The notes beneath the pieces are model-generated. The model was given only the letters and a program-made list of their open reading frames with translations, was not told the origin of the DNA and made no database searches. The translations under genes were made by a program, and so were the position numbers. From Alicyclobacillus fructus (lineage in GTDB: Bacteria; Bacillota; Bacilli; Alicyclobacillales; Alicyclobacillaceae), in NCBI RefSeq assembly GCF_017329605.1, contig NZ_JAFMTY010000025.1, forward strand, positions 1 to 51,104: 51,104 nt of DNA. The letters run 5' to 3'. Position 1 is the stretch's first letter. Each line of letters opens with the position of its first letter. Below, piece after piece: positions 33,771 through 42,316 of the stretch.

Positions 33771-34631
33771 TCAATCCAGAGACACCAAACAAGCGACGGA
33801 ATCGACCATCCAGTCGGGCGCCTCCGTAGGATGGATTTCTCCCGCGAGGCCGGACTTGACCCACACCGTGGGCACGCCCGCCAGCCGCCCCGCGGCGATG
33901 TCCGTCTCCACGTTGTCGCCGACGATCACGACTTCGTCCGCGCGCAGCTGGAACCTGCGAAGCGCGTAGTGGACAAAGGACGGATCGGGCTTGCCGGTTA
34001 CGAACATGTCGGCGGAAGATGCGGTCTGGACAAACGCGCCAAGCGCGCCGTTTCCGGGCATGAATCCGTCCTCGACGGGAAGCCTTCGGTCAGGATTCGT
34101 GAGGACCATCCACCCCACGCGATGGGCCACACGCGCAAGAACCGCCAAATCGCCGTAGCAAGCGTCTGGCGCCAGGCCCACGGCCGCTGCGACGGCTCTT
34201 TTCACCCAATCTGCCCGCAGGTCCTCCGCGCGGGCACGCCTCGGATCAAGTCCCTCGTCGCGAAGCGCCTGCTCTAAACCCGGTCCGCCCACAAAAGCGA
34301 CGATCGGGGAACCCTCTTCCGCCGTCTCCGAGACGCGCTCGCGAATCAGGGACGCGGCGGACTGGGCTGACGTCGCCACTTCGCCGGGATGAGCTTCGAT
34401 GCCGAGATCGCACAGAAACGCGGCCACTTGATCAGGCGTCCGCGAAGAGTTGTTGGTGAAAAAGATCGGTTGGATGCCTCGCGAGCGCAAGGCCTGGACA
34501 AAGGCTGGCGCGCCTTGGATAACCTGGCGCCCCCGAAACAACGTGCCGTCGAGATCCAACAGAGCGCCTTTGAAACCTGATTGCCAGAATGATTCCACCG
34601 GTTTTCCCCCGGGGAACGTTGCTTGATCCAC
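33771..34631 (-). CDS. HAD-superfamily IIA phosphatase (NagD/AraL-like)
   Basis: The 286-residue HAD-IIA phosphatase has motif I GALLDLDGTLFRG (Asp26 and Asp28), motif II IFFTNNSSRTPDQ, a C2 cap domain (FVGGPGLEQAL), VLTNPDRRLPVEDGFMPGNG and motifs III-IV TGKPDPSFV and VIVGDNVETDIAAGRLAGV. Substrates are probably sugar or nucleotide monophosphates. The GTG start at 34631 has GGGGGG at 8 nt. Divergent from the MBL gene. Confidence 0.92.
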   Translation of the reverse strand: MDQATFPGGKPVESFWQSGFKGALLDLDGTLFRGRQVIQGAPAFVQALRSRGIQPIFFTNNSSRTPDQVAAFLCDLGIEAHPGEVATSAQSAASLIRERVSETAEEGSPIVAFVGGPGLEQALRDEGLDPRRARAEDLRADWVKRAVAAAVGLAPDACYGDLAVLARVAHRVGWMVLTNPDRRLPVEDGFMPGNGALGAFVQTASSADMFVTGKPDPSFVHYALRRFQLRADEVVIVGDNVETDIAAGRLAGVPTVWVKSGLAGEIHPTEAPDWMVDSVACLVSLD

Positions 34632-34693
34632 GCGGATCGCCCCCCTTTCCAGCCAAACGGCAGATTGAGTGTATCACACGATGAGGGGACAAA

Positions 34694-34722
34694 TTGACCC
34701 GGCTCGCACAAACTTTTAACAT
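34694..34722 (+). promoter_or_regulatory. Sigma-A promoter of the MBL/glycosylation genes
   Basis: TTGACC (34694-34699), 17-nt spacer, TAACAT (34717-34722), 36 bp before the TTG start of the MBL hydrolase. Confidence 0.65.
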
Positions 34723-34757
34723 GAAACTGATTGTCAAAGAGACGGAGGGGTCTCGCC

Positions 34758-35618
34758 TTGTCGAACGCAGGGCCTTGGGAGGCCGTGTTGCCGGGAGTTT
34801 GGCGTATGACCGTCGCGTACCCGAACGTGTTGCCCGATGGAACCGTCAATCTGTATGCGATTCAGGACGGCGAGGAGGCCGTGATCGTCGACGGGGGTGC
34901 CACGGGAGACCATCTTGACGCGTTGGAACGGCATCTTCGCGAGTGCGGTGTGCGGCGAGTGACGGCGTTGGTTGCAACACACTATCACGTCGATCATACC
35001 GCGGGTATGCCCGAGCTCAAAGCGCGGCTCCAGGCGCCGGCCTTCATGCACCCGCTTGACGTCGCCGCCTTTGACCGCGCGTTTCCGCATGCCGCGGGAA
35101 CCTTCGAAGCGTGCCCCGCGAGACTGCGCGCAGGCCAGCGCGACTTGTGGGTCATCCATCAGCCAGGACACACCCACGGCCATTTGCACCTTTGGCTCCC
35201 GGACGTCAGGGCGATTTGGGTGGGGGATCACATGGTGGAAGAAGGTTCCGTATGGATTGGGCCGCCGGACGGCCACATGGCAGACTACTACCAGGCGCTC
35301 GAGGCCGTGATCAACTCCGACGCGATGGCCGCCTTGCCGGGCCATGGACCCGTCATCCGCCAGCCTCAACGGGCTGCTCATCGCCTCCGCGCCAGACGGG
35401 AGATGCGGGAAAAGCAGATGCTCGAGCTTTTGGCGGAAGGCCCGAAGGCGCTCGCCGAACTCACGAAAGCCCTGTACCCAGACGTTGACCCGCGCGCGCT
35501 GCCGTTCGCGCGCCACACAGTGATTGCGCACCTGGAGCACCTGGAGGAGCGGGGGCGGGTGCGCCGAATCATGTCCTCCGGGGACTGGACCATGCGATAT
35601 GCACGCACTGAGGAGTGA
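34758..35618 (+). CDS. Metallo-beta-lactamase-fold hydrolase (LACTB2-like)
   Basis: The 286-residue protein has the zinc motif THYHVDHTAGM, further ligands in HQPGHTHGHLHLW and GDHMVEEG and PGHGPVI, and a C-terminal winged-helix-like segment (ALAELTKALYPDVDPRALPF, HLEHLEERGRVRRI) as in LACTB2-type thioesterase or RNase-like hydrolases. The substrate is unknown. The start is TTG 34758, 7 nt after GGAGGGG. The next gene begins 8 nt after its stop. Confidence 0.87.
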   Translation: MSNAGPWEAVLPGVWRMTVAYPNVLPDGTVNLYAIQDGEEAVIVDGGATGDHLDALERHLRECGVRRVTALVATHYHVDHTAGMPELKARLQAPAFMHPLDVAAFDRAFPHAAGTFEACPARLRAGQRDLWVIHQPGHTHGHLHLWLPDVRAIWVGDHMVEEGSVWIGPPDGHMADYYQALEAVINSDAMAALPGHGPVIRQPQRAAHRLRARREMREKQMLELLAEGPKALAELTKALYPDVDPRALPFARHTVIAHLEHLEERGRVRRIMSSGDWTMRYARTEE

Positions 35619-35626
35619 AGTCATCG

Positions 35627-36877
35627 GTGAAGCGCCTTTCCTTTCAAGAGGACCGAGCGTGGATCGGCGTTTTGGCCGCCATCGCGCTCGTCTATCACGT
35701 GTATTTCATCGTCAAGGCGTGGGGCCAGCCCGTGTTGCTGTACGGGGACGCGTATTATTATGATCATTCCGCTCAAGAGCTGAACGCGCTGCACCTTTAC
35801 GCTTATTGGAGCTGGGGCCCAGCCGCGCAGGTGACGCCGGGTTATCCGGTCTTCCTCGCGCTCGTGTACCGAGTCTCCCATCTGTTTACGCCAAGTCACG
35901 AAGCGGCGATGCACTTGGCCCAAGCGTGCCAGCACCTGTTGGCCGTGGCGTCGAGTGTCCTGATCTACGTCATCGCGCGCTTTCGCTTACCGAGGTACGC
36001 GAGTTTTCTCGCCGCGTTGCTGTGGACGGTGTACCCTCCCGTCGTGTACGCGAACGACCAATTGCTCACCGAGAACCTGTACATCCCCTTCCTGCTCGCA
36101 TTCGTGTGGTCGTTCCTTGTTCTCGTTCGGGATCGCTCAAGAGCAAGCTTCGCCACCGCCGGCCTCCTGCTCGCGGTGACGACGCTCATCCGCCCGAGCG
36201 TAGCGCCGCTTCTGGCGGCGCCAGCCTGCCTGTTCCTGCAGCGTGACACAAGGCGCGCCTGGAAGAAGACGCTCACCAACTATGGCGTCTACGTCGCCGT
36301 GTTCGTCGTCGCCATGATCCCGTGGTGGGTTCGCAACCTCGTGGCCCTGCACCAATGGATCACGACCGATCTCGACGCCGCGAATCCGCTCTTGTTTGGC
36401 TCGGACCCGACCTTCTACAAGGACACCAGCCTTTCCAACGGGCTCACGTACGCGCAACAAAAGGCCCTTGCCATTCACCGGATCGAGGAGGGCTTTCGCA
36501 CCCATCCACTTGGCTATCTCAAGTGGTACACTTTGGACAAACTCGGCTGGTTGTTCGGCACGCCGTGGTACACCAGTGCGCTGCCGCCGCACGCCGGTGC
36601 GTTGACGCGGGTCACGTTCGCGTACGCCCACCTGCACCTGCTCTGGGTGGTGGTCGGCGCCATCGGGCTCGCGGTGGGATTCGGCATGCGCTATATTCGA
36701 TGGCTGAGCTGGCTGACCGCCTTTCTCATCGCCGTTCAGCTTCCGTTTATCCCGATCAACCGCTACGCCTATCCGATGATGCCCTTTTTGTTCGTGGGCG
36801 TTGGTGCGGTGATCTATCTGGTTGCAGCTTGGACGCGTCTGCGCAAGGGATCCCCGCGCGGCGCCGCCACATCGTAG
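35627..36877 (+). CDS. ArnT/PMT-like GT-C glycosyltransferase, polytopic
   Basis: The 416-residue integral membrane protein has about ten helices. The first outer loop has GDAYYYDHSAQELNALHLYA, with acidic residues typical of GT-C enzymes that use lipid-phosphate sugars; TPGYPVFLALVYR and NDQLLTENLYIPFLLAF follow. It probably moves sugar from a polyprenyl phosphate to an extracellular acceptor. I chose GTG 35627; a GTG at 35615 overlaps the Shine-Dalgarno sequence. It is followed by a donor-making GT2 and a flippase-like protein. Confidence 0.75.
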   Translation: MKRLSFQEDRAWIGVLAAIALVYHVYFIVKAWGQPVLLYGDAYYYDHSAQELNALHLYAYWSWGPAAQVTPGYPVFLALVYRVSHLFTPSHEAAMHLAQACQHLLAVASSVLIYVIARFRLPRYASFLAALLWTVYPPVVYANDQLLTENLYIPFLLAFVWSFLVLVRDRSRASFATAGLLLAVTTLIRPSVAPLLAAPACLFLQRDTRRAWKKTLTNYGVYVAVFVVAMIPWWVRNLVALHQWITTDLDAANPLLFGSDPTFYKDTSLSNGLTYAQQKALAIHRIEEGFRTHPLGYLKWYTLDKLGWLFGTPWYTSALPPHAGALTRVTFAYAHLHLLWVVVGAIGLAVGFGMRYIRWLSWLTAFLIAVQLPFIPINRYAYPMMPFLFVGVGAVIYLVAAWTRLRKGSPRGAATS

Positions 36878-36908
36878 GCCTAGACCAATCGAATCCTGGA
36901 GGCTTGTC

Positions 36909-37832
36909 GTGAAGATGCGAATCGCAGTCCTCATTCCGTGTTACAACGAAGAACTGACCATTGGCAAAGTGGTTCAGGACTTCCGGCGCGAGCTGCCAGA
37001 CGCGGAAATTTACGTGTATGATAACAACTCGCGAGATCGCACGGCGGAAGTGGCAAGGCAGGCAGGCGCCATTGTTCGCAGAGAGACGCGTCAGGGGAAG
37101 GGAAACGTCGTGCGCTCGATGTTTCGCGACATCGACGCCGACGTGTACGTGATGACCGACGGGGACGATACGTACCCCGCCGAGTTCGTGCATGAGCTGA
37201 TCCGCCCCATCGTCGAAGGTGAGGCGGACATGTGCATCGGCGATCGACATTCGGACGGATCGTATTCGAAGGAGAACAAGCGCCCATTTCACAACTTCGG
37301 AAACCAGTTGGTGCGCAAGCTCATCAATACCCTGTTTCACGCGGATCTTCGGGACATCATGACGGGCTACCGAGCCTTCAGCCGCCGCTTTGCAAAGACC
37401 ATGCCCATTCAAAGCGAAGGATTTGAAATTGAGACGGAGATGACGCTCCACGCCTTGGACAAGCGGTTCCGCATCTTGGAGATCCCGATTCAATACCGCG
37501 ATCGGCCTCCAGGCAGCCATTCCAAGCTGAACACGCTGAGCGACGGCATCCGCGTCCTGAAGACCGTTTTTTGGATTTTCAAGGACTACAAGCCTCTCGC
37601 CTTCTTTACGGCCGTGGCGCTCATCCTGTTCCTCGCGGGCCTTGGCGTTGGCATTCCCGTATTGTACGAGTACTTTTCGTTCGGCCGCATCGCCAAGATC
37701 CCGTCCGCCATTTTGGCGGTGGGATTCATGGTGCTGGCGACCAACAGCCTGACGTGCGGCTTTATCCTGGATACCATCGTGCGCCACCACCGAGACTACT
37801 ACGAGCTCTTGCAGAACGAATTCAAAGGTTGA
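36909..37832 (+). CDS. GT2 polyprenol-phosphate glycosyltransferase with C-terminal helices
   Basis: The 307-residue DPM1/ArnC-like enzyme has VLIPCYNEELTIGKVVQDFR, YVYDNNSRDRTAEVAR, MTDGDDTYPAE as the metal site, and MTGYRAFSRRFAKTMP. Two membrane helices occupy about 232-285 (FFTAVALILFLAGLGVGIPV and ILAVGFMVLATNSLTCGFIL). It would charge undecaprenyl phosphate with a sugar at the inner face. The GTG start at 36909 has TGGAGG at 6 nt. It is the middle gene of the glycosylation trio. Confidence 0.88.
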   Translation: MKMRIAVLIPCYNEELTIGKVVQDFRRELPDAEIYVYDNNSRDRTAEVARQAGAIVRRETRQGKGNVVRSMFRDIDADVYVMTDGDDTYPAEFVHELIRPIVEGEADMCIGDRHSDGSYSKENKRPFHNFGNQLVRKLINTLFHADLRDIMTGYRAFSRRFAKTMPIQSEGFEIETEMTLHALDKRFRILEIPIQYRDRPPGSHSKLNTLSDGIRVLKTVFWIFKDYKPLAFFTAVALILFLAGLGVGIPVLYEYFSFGRIAKIPSAILAVGFMVLATNSLTCGFILDTIVRHHRDYYELLQNEFKG

Positions 37833-37857
37833 ACACGAAGGAGCGCCGGACCCCCTC

Positions 37858-38208
37858 ATGCGACTTGGCTACGCCATCCTGATTCTGCTCAACGTCTGCC
37901 TTCTCGTCGGTGGGCAAACGCTGTGGAAGTATGGGCTTCAACACCGCGACTTGAACAGCCTGCGATCCGTCATTGTGGCCATGTTCTCGCCGTGGGTGAT
38001 CGCCGGAATTGTGCTGTATGTGATCGCGACAGTGATTTGGATCTTTTTGCTCAACAAACTGTCCCTCAGCCTGCTGTATCCGTTGCAAAGCCTCGCGTAC
38101 GTCCTCGCGATCCTCGTGTCCATCTTCGTCTTTCACGAGCACGTGCCCTGGATCCGCTGGGCCGGCGTGCTCGTGATCTTGGCGGGCGTGGCGTTGGTGG
38201 CCGTGTAG
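37858..38208 (+). CDS. EamA/SMR-like four-helix protein, candidate lipid-sugar flippase
   Basis: The 116-residue protein has four hydrophobic helices (YAILILLNVCLLVGGQTLWK, WVIAGIVLYVIATVIWIFLL, LYPLQSLAYVLAILVSIFVF, WIRWAGVLVILAGVALVAV). The layout is like the ArnE/ArnF flippase halves and EamA proteins rather than drug SMRs, as it lacks the helix-1 glutamate. Position right after a GT2 and an ArnT-like enzyme supports flipping of lipid-phosphate sugar. Spacing of the ribosome binding site (AAGGAG) from the ATG is long, about 14 nt. Confidence 0.8.
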   Translation: MRLGYAILILLNVCLLVGGQTLWKYGLQHRDLNSLRSVIVAMFSPWVIAGIVLYVIATVIWIFLLNKLSLSLLYPLQSLAYVLAILVSIFVFHEHVPWIRWAGVLVILAGVALVAV

Positions 38209-38231
38209 GCGCGCCAGCCCGCCATCGCCTC

Positions 38232-39068
38232 TTACGCGTAGAACGTTCCTTCACACACCCAGTGCGCTTCACCGGTCATCCAGACATGGCCGTCATCGCG
38301 TATTTCGATGTCGAGATCGCCCCCTAACAGGTGGACCGTCACCCGATTCCTCACATATCCCTTTCTCGCCAGCGCCGCCACACTTGCGCACGCTCCCGTG
38401 CCACAGGCGAAGGTCACGCCCGATCCGCGTTCATACACCCGGAAGTCCACCTCGTCCGGCGCCAGCACGGACACAAACTCCACATTCACTCGCTCGGGGA
38501 AATCGGGATGAGATTCAATGGCGCGCCCAACGCGTTCCACGTCCACGTCGTCGACGCGATCGACCAACGTGACGAAATGCGGATTGCCCATACTGACGAG
38601 CGTCCCCGTGAAGCGCGTGCCACAGGCATCCACGCCAACATCCTCACCTCGATCCGGCCCGCGATACGGGACGGCCTGCGTGCCGAAACGCGGTTCGCCC
38701 ATATCGATGGTCACCATCCGCACGCGCCCGTCCACGTCCAGATGGACCTGCGCCGCGACCACGCCGGCCCGCGTGGCGATAGAAAAGTGCGTCGCGTCGA
38801 CAAGCCCTCGTTCGTAGGCGTATCTGGCGACGCAGCGAAGGCCGTTCCCGCAGGATTCCGCCTCCGATCCGTCCGCGTTCCAAATGCGCATGCCGACATC
38901 CGCGCTGTCCGAAGGCGTGACAAGGATGAGGCCGTCGGACCCGATCCCTCGCCGCACATCGCTGACCTGCCGAGCAAGGGAGGGCAGGTCGTCCGTGGGA
39001 AGGGTTGTCCGGGCCGTGTCCACGAACACATAGTTGTTTCCCAGCGCGTGCATCTTAAAGAACTGCAT
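38232..39068 (-). CDS. dapF: Diaminopimelate epimerase
   Basis: The 278-residue enzyme has both catalytic cysteine motifs, SEAESCGNGLRCVARYAYE and TFACGTGACASVAAL, plus FFKMHALGNNYVFVD at the N-terminus and VSMGNPHFVTLVD. It converts LL- to meso-diaminopimelate for lysine and peptidoglycan. ATG 39068 has AAGGAGG at 7 nt. Divergent from tRNA-Leu. Confidence 0.96.
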   Translation of the reverse strand: MQFFKMHALGNNYVFVDTARTTLPTDDLPSLARQVSDVRRGIGSDGLILVTPSDSADVGMRIWNADGSEAESCGNGLRCVARYAYERGLVDATHFSIATRAGVVAAQVHLDVDGRVRMVTIDMGEPRFGTQAVPYRGPDRGEDVGVDACGTRFTGTLVSMGNPHFVTLVDRVDDVDVERVGRAIESHPDFPERVNVEFVSVLAPDEVDFRVYERGSGVTFACGTGACASVAALARKGYVRNRVTVHLLGGDLDIEIRDDGHVWMTGEAHWVCEGTFYA

Positions 39069-39122
39069 AAGAACGCCTCCTTGAGCACGGTGAAAAAAAT
39101 CGGACCACGGATCAAATATTCG

Positions 39123-39151
39123 TTGCAAACCTGCGCGATTCCTTGTATAAT
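39123..39151 (+). promoter_or_regulatory. Sigma-A promoter of tRNA-Leu
   Basis: TTGCAA (39123-39128), 17-nt spacer, TATAAT (39146-39151), about 50 bp before the tRNA. Confidence 0.85.
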
Positions 39152-39206
39152 GTACTCGTTCGCTCCGATAGGGATGCGGACGAGAGCGAAAGCTCCATCG
39201 AGACAT

Positions 39207-39293
39207 GCGGTCGTGGCGGAATTGGCAGACGCGCTAGATTCAGGTTCTAGTGGGGGCAACTCCGTGGAGGTTCAAGTCCTCTCGACCGCACCA
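39207..39293 (+). tRNA. tRNA-Leu(CAG)
   Basis: An 87-nt class II tRNA. Acceptor GCGGTCG pairs with CGACCGC; anticodon loop TTCAGGT between CTAGA-type stem arms gives CAG. A long variable arm (GGGGGCAACTCC) and T loop GGTTCAAGTCC are present, and CCA is encoded. Confidence 0.95.
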
Positions 39294-39302
39294 GTAAAGC
39301 AG

Positions 39303-39335
39303 AAATCCCGACCCTGCGCAAGGGTCGGGATTTTT
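39303..39335 (+). terminator. Terminator of tRNA-Leu
   Basis: Thirteen-base stem AAATCCCGACCCT (39303-39315) with its complement at 39321-39333, 5-nt loop, then T-run. Confidence 0.9.
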
Positions 39336-39378
39336 CGTTGTTGGACATCCGAATGGCGCCACATGAAGGGAACCGAGT

Positions 39379-40038
39379 GTGAACCCGCTCGTCGCAGAAT
39401 GGCTCTTAGGTAACACCACCTGCATCCGACCATGTTCGACCGTATGGGGAGCCTTTGTCCTCCTCATACTCAGAAATAAGCCTGCCGCACGGCCTCGCCC
39501 CCAGACGCCCGCGCAAGGAGCTGAGGCGAATCATGTGGTAGTCATCCTGTTCTCGGCTGGGTTTCTCGCCGCCGTCCTTGCCACGCGCACGCACGAGTAC
39601 CTTACCCAGTACTGTAGGACTGTGTTATGGATTGCGGTCATCGCCCTCGTCTATAACCTGGTGTGCCGAGGGTACGCGATGTGGTATCACCCCAGGTGGT
39701 GGTTCATCACGGACAAACTGTCGCAAATGATTCAGATTTTCATCCTGTTCCCGTGCACGACGCTCCTGTTCCTGCGATATATGCCCTCTGCACTCGGTCG
39801 GCGGGTTCTGCACTTCGCCATATTTTTGGCTATCTACGCCGCCTTTGAAGTATGCCTGGTGATGTCGCACGAGATCGAATACTATCACGGCTGGACCTTT
39901 GGATGGTCCATCGTGCTGGACGCGTGCATGCTGTTTGTCATGTGGTTGCACCACCAAAATTGGCGCCTTGCTCTCGGATTCTGCGGACTCGTTACGTCGC
40001 TTTTCCTGGCCTGGTTTCATGTGCCCTTCGACACCTGA
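39379..40038 (+). CDS. CBO0543-type polytopic membrane protein
   Basis: The 219-residue protein has about six helices, with an aromatic-rich core (GYAMWYHPRWWFITDKLSQM, LFLRYMPSALGRR, VCLVMSHEIEYYHGWTFGWS), resembling the small CBO0543 membrane-protein family of Bacillota. No function is known. The start is GTG 39379 after AAGGGA at 7 nt. Stands alone between tRNA-Leu and the convergent bglA, with a strong hairpin after its stop. Confidence 0.75.
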   Translation: MNPLVAEWLLGNTTCIRPCSTVWGAFVLLILRNKPAARPRPQTPAQGAEANHVVVILFSAGFLAAVLATRTHEYLTQYCRTVLWIAVIALVYNLVCRGYAMWYHPRWWFITDKLSQMIQIFILFPCTTLLFLRYMPSALGRRVLHFAIFLAIYAAFEVCLVMSHEIEYYHGWTFGWSIVLDACMLFVMWLHHQNWRLALGFCGLVTSLFLAWFHVPFDT

Positions 40039-40046
40039 TGGAGCAT

Positions 40047-40078
40047 CAGAACAGGCCAGCGGACGCTGGCCTGTTCTG
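40047..40078. terminator. Strong hairpin between convergent CBO0543-type gene and bglA
   Basis: Fourteen-bp perfect stem CAGAACAGGCCAGC (40047-40060) with its complement at 40065-40078 and a GGAC loop. No long U-run, but the position between two stops suggests a bidirectional terminator. Confidence 0.6.
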
Positions 40079-40087
40079 ACGCCACCT

Positions 40088-41449
40088 TTATCGAGCGGTT
40101 TCCGCCGTCTCCGCGGGCACCAGTCCGTTCTCGCGGATGACGCGCTGATACCAGAAATAGCTGTCCTTTGGGATGCGGGCAAGTGTATCGTAATCCACGT
40201 ACACGATGCCAAAGCGCTTCGTGTAGCCGAATGCCCATTCGAAGTTGTCCATGAGCGACCACACGTAATAACCGCGCAGATTGCCGCCTTCCTCGAGGAA
40301 CCGATGCGCAGCCTCAAAGTGTGACGCGAGATAGGCCACTCGTTCGGCGTCGCGGACGCGCCCGTTTTCGACGCGATCGTCATACGCGGCGCCGTTCTCC
40401 GTGATGTAGATGGGCACATTGCCGTAATCTCGACGCAAACGGCTGAGCAAATCGTACAGGCCATCAGGATAAACTTCCCAGTCCATCTCGGTGCGAGGGC
40501 CTTCGCCCGGGAGATGGCGGATGCCGAGCAGCGGATCGGAAGGATCGTCGGCCACGACAGCCCGGGTGTAATAATTCACCCCCAGAAAATCGAGGGGTGC
40601 GGCGATCACGTCCAGATCACCGGGTTTCACAGCGTCGAAACCGCCAGTGACGTGATCGACGCGGCGGAAGAGCGCCTCTGGATATTGGGCTTTGAAAAGG
40701 GGATCGAGAAACCACCGGTTTTGGAACATGTCCTGCCGCTCCACTGCCGCAGCGTCCTCTGGATTCTCCGTGGCTGCATAGATGGGCGTGAGGTTGAGCG
40801 TGATCCCGATTTCGCCGCGCAGGCCGAGTGCGCGATACAGCCGCACGGCCCGACCGTGCGACAGGAGCAGATGATGCGCGGCGCGATACGCCCTTCGCCA
40901 GTCCTTCAGACCCGGCGCGTGCACGCCGACACCATACCCGAGGATGGAGGCGCACCAGGGTTCGTTGTGCGTGATCCACATCGGGACGAGATCGCCCAAT
41001 TCGCTGAACAGGATCTCACTGTACTCCTCGAAACGCGAAACGGTGTCCCGGTTGTTCCAACCGCCCTCATCCTCGATCCACTGAGGAAGATCCCAGTGGT
41101 ACATCGTGACGGCCGGCCGAATGCCGTTCTCTAGCAGTTCCGTGGCCAGCCGCTTGTAGAAATCGAGTCCCTTGACCCAGACGCGCCCCTTCTCGGGCAT
41201 GACGCGAGGCCACGCGACGGAAAACCGGTAGGACGAGATGCCCAAATCTTTCATCAGCCGGACATCGTCTTGATACCGATGATAGTGATCGCAGGCGATG
41301 TCGCCGTTATGGCCATGCAACACTTTTCCGGGCGTATGGGAAAACGTGTCCCAGATGGACGGACCTCGCCCGCCCTCCCGCCAAGCCCCTTCGATCTGAT
41401 AGGATGCCGTCGCGGTCCCCCAGACAAACCCCTCCGGAAATTTGCGCAT
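40088..41449 (-). CDS. bglA: GH1 beta-glucosidase
   Basis: The 453-residue GH1 enzyme has FPEGFVWGTATASYQIEGAW at the start, acid/base Glu163 in THNEPW, nucleophile Glu351 in YITENGAAYDD and the aglycone/glycone motif WSLMDNFEWAFGYTKRFGIV. It hydrolyses cellobiose or aryl/beta-glucosides, in the cytoplasm since there is no signal peptide. ATG 41449 follows AAGGAG/GAGG. It is the only intact gene left of the operon whose importer genes lie broken upstream, so its expression may now depend on sequence inside the IS607 element or on a damaged transcript. Confidence 0.95.
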   Translation of the reverse strand: MRKFPEGFVWGTATASYQIEGAWREGGRGPSIWDTFSHTPGKVLHGHNGDIACDHYHRYQDDVRLMKDLGISSYRFSVAWPRVMPEKGRVWVKGLDFYKRLATELLENGIRPAVTMYHWDLPQWIEDEGGWNNRDTVSRFEEYSEILFSELGDLVPMWITHNEPWCASILGYGVGVHAPGLKDWRRAYRAAHHLLLSHGRAVRLYRALGLRGEIGITLNLTPIYAATENPEDAAAVERQDMFQNRWFLDPLFKAQYPEALFRRVDHVTGGFDAVKPGDLDVIAAPLDFLGVNYYTRAVVADDPSDPLLGIRHLPGEGPRTEMDWEVYPDGLYDLLSRLRRDYGNVPIYITENGAAYDDRVENGRVRDAERVAYLASHFEAAHRFLEEGGNLRGYYVWSLMDNFEWAFGYTKRFGIVYVDYDTLARIPKDSYFWYQRVIRENGLVPAETAETAR

Positions 41450-41500
41450 GTTCCTCATCTCCTTCGCTCTCGAGTGAAAACCCACCATACGCGATGTCGC

Positions 41501-42257
41501 TCAGCCTGGGTGATGGCACGCGGCATAATGGCCCGGCGCCACTTCGGCGAGCGGAGGCTGCTGCGCTCGGCAGACCTCGGACATGAGCGGGCAACGATCG
41601 GCAAACGGACATCCGACGCGATCTTCCAGCAAGTTCGGCGGGCGGTTCGACGTCTCCGGCAAAGGCCCTTGGTGGCGCGTGCCTGGCGTGGCGGCAAGCA
41701 GCAGACGCGTGTACGGATGGGCAGGATGCCGAATCAGTTCCGCCGACGGCGCCGTTTCCATGACCTTGCCGCCGTACAGCACCATGATTCGGTTGCCGAT
41801 GTAGCGCGCGGAGGCGAGATCGTGCGTGATGTAAAGGAACGCGATGTTCATCTCTTCGCGCAACTCGTTCATCAACTTCAGGATCCCGGCGCGTATCGAC
41901 ACGTCGAGCATCGAGATGGGTTCGTCAGCGACGATGAACTTTGGGTTGACGGCGAGCGCGCGGGCGATCGCGACGCGCTGCCGCTGGCCGCCCGACAATT
42001 CGTGCGGATACTTTCGCCGCGTCTCTGCGACGGGCGTCAGTCCCACCTTGGCCAGCAGCTCGTCGATCAGATCGCCGACCCGGCCCTGGCCTTCGCGGCG
42101 GTACTTCCTTACAGGAAACGCAAGGTGTTGTTCGATGGTCCTCGTCGGATTCAGCGAGCCAAACGGGTCCTGAAACACCATTTGCGCGTCCTTGCGATAC
42201 GCCTTCAGATCGCGGCCGCGGATATGCGCGACGTTGCGGCCAGCCACCCAGATCTCG
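41501..42257 (-). pseudogene. Opp/Dpp-type ABC transporter ATPase, 3' part (split by IS607 element)
   Basis: About 250 residues remain: NGEIWVAGRNVAHIRGRDLK, QMVFQDPFGSLNPTRTIEQH (Q loop), ELSGGQRQRVAIARAL (signature), VADEPISMLDVSIRAGIL (Walker B), THDLASARYIGNRIMVLYGG (H loop) and the OppF-type C-terminal cysteine domain CPFADRCPLMSEVC. Walker A is absent here because the reading frame is cut at 42258 by the inserted element; the missing half is at 43861-43946 on the same strand. Stop is 51 bp before the bglA start. Opp-type importers of this kind serve oligosaccharides as well as peptides. Confidence 0.85.
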
Positions 42258-42259
42258 CC

Positions 42260-42316
42260 GTTCTGCGATTCATGGACAAATGTCCACTTCTCGCTTCCTG
42301 CTTCCGCGACCCATGA
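42260..42316 (-). other. Right end of IS607 element, expected omega-RNA scaffold and guide junction
   Basis: The stretch between the tnpB stop and the element edge contains a TGGACA/TGTCCA stem with AA loop (42273-42286). In this family the guide RNA is made from the tnpB 3' end and right end, with guide sequence taken from the flank, here starting CGAGATCTGGGTGG. No expression evidence; inferred from family knowledge. Confidence 0.4.
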
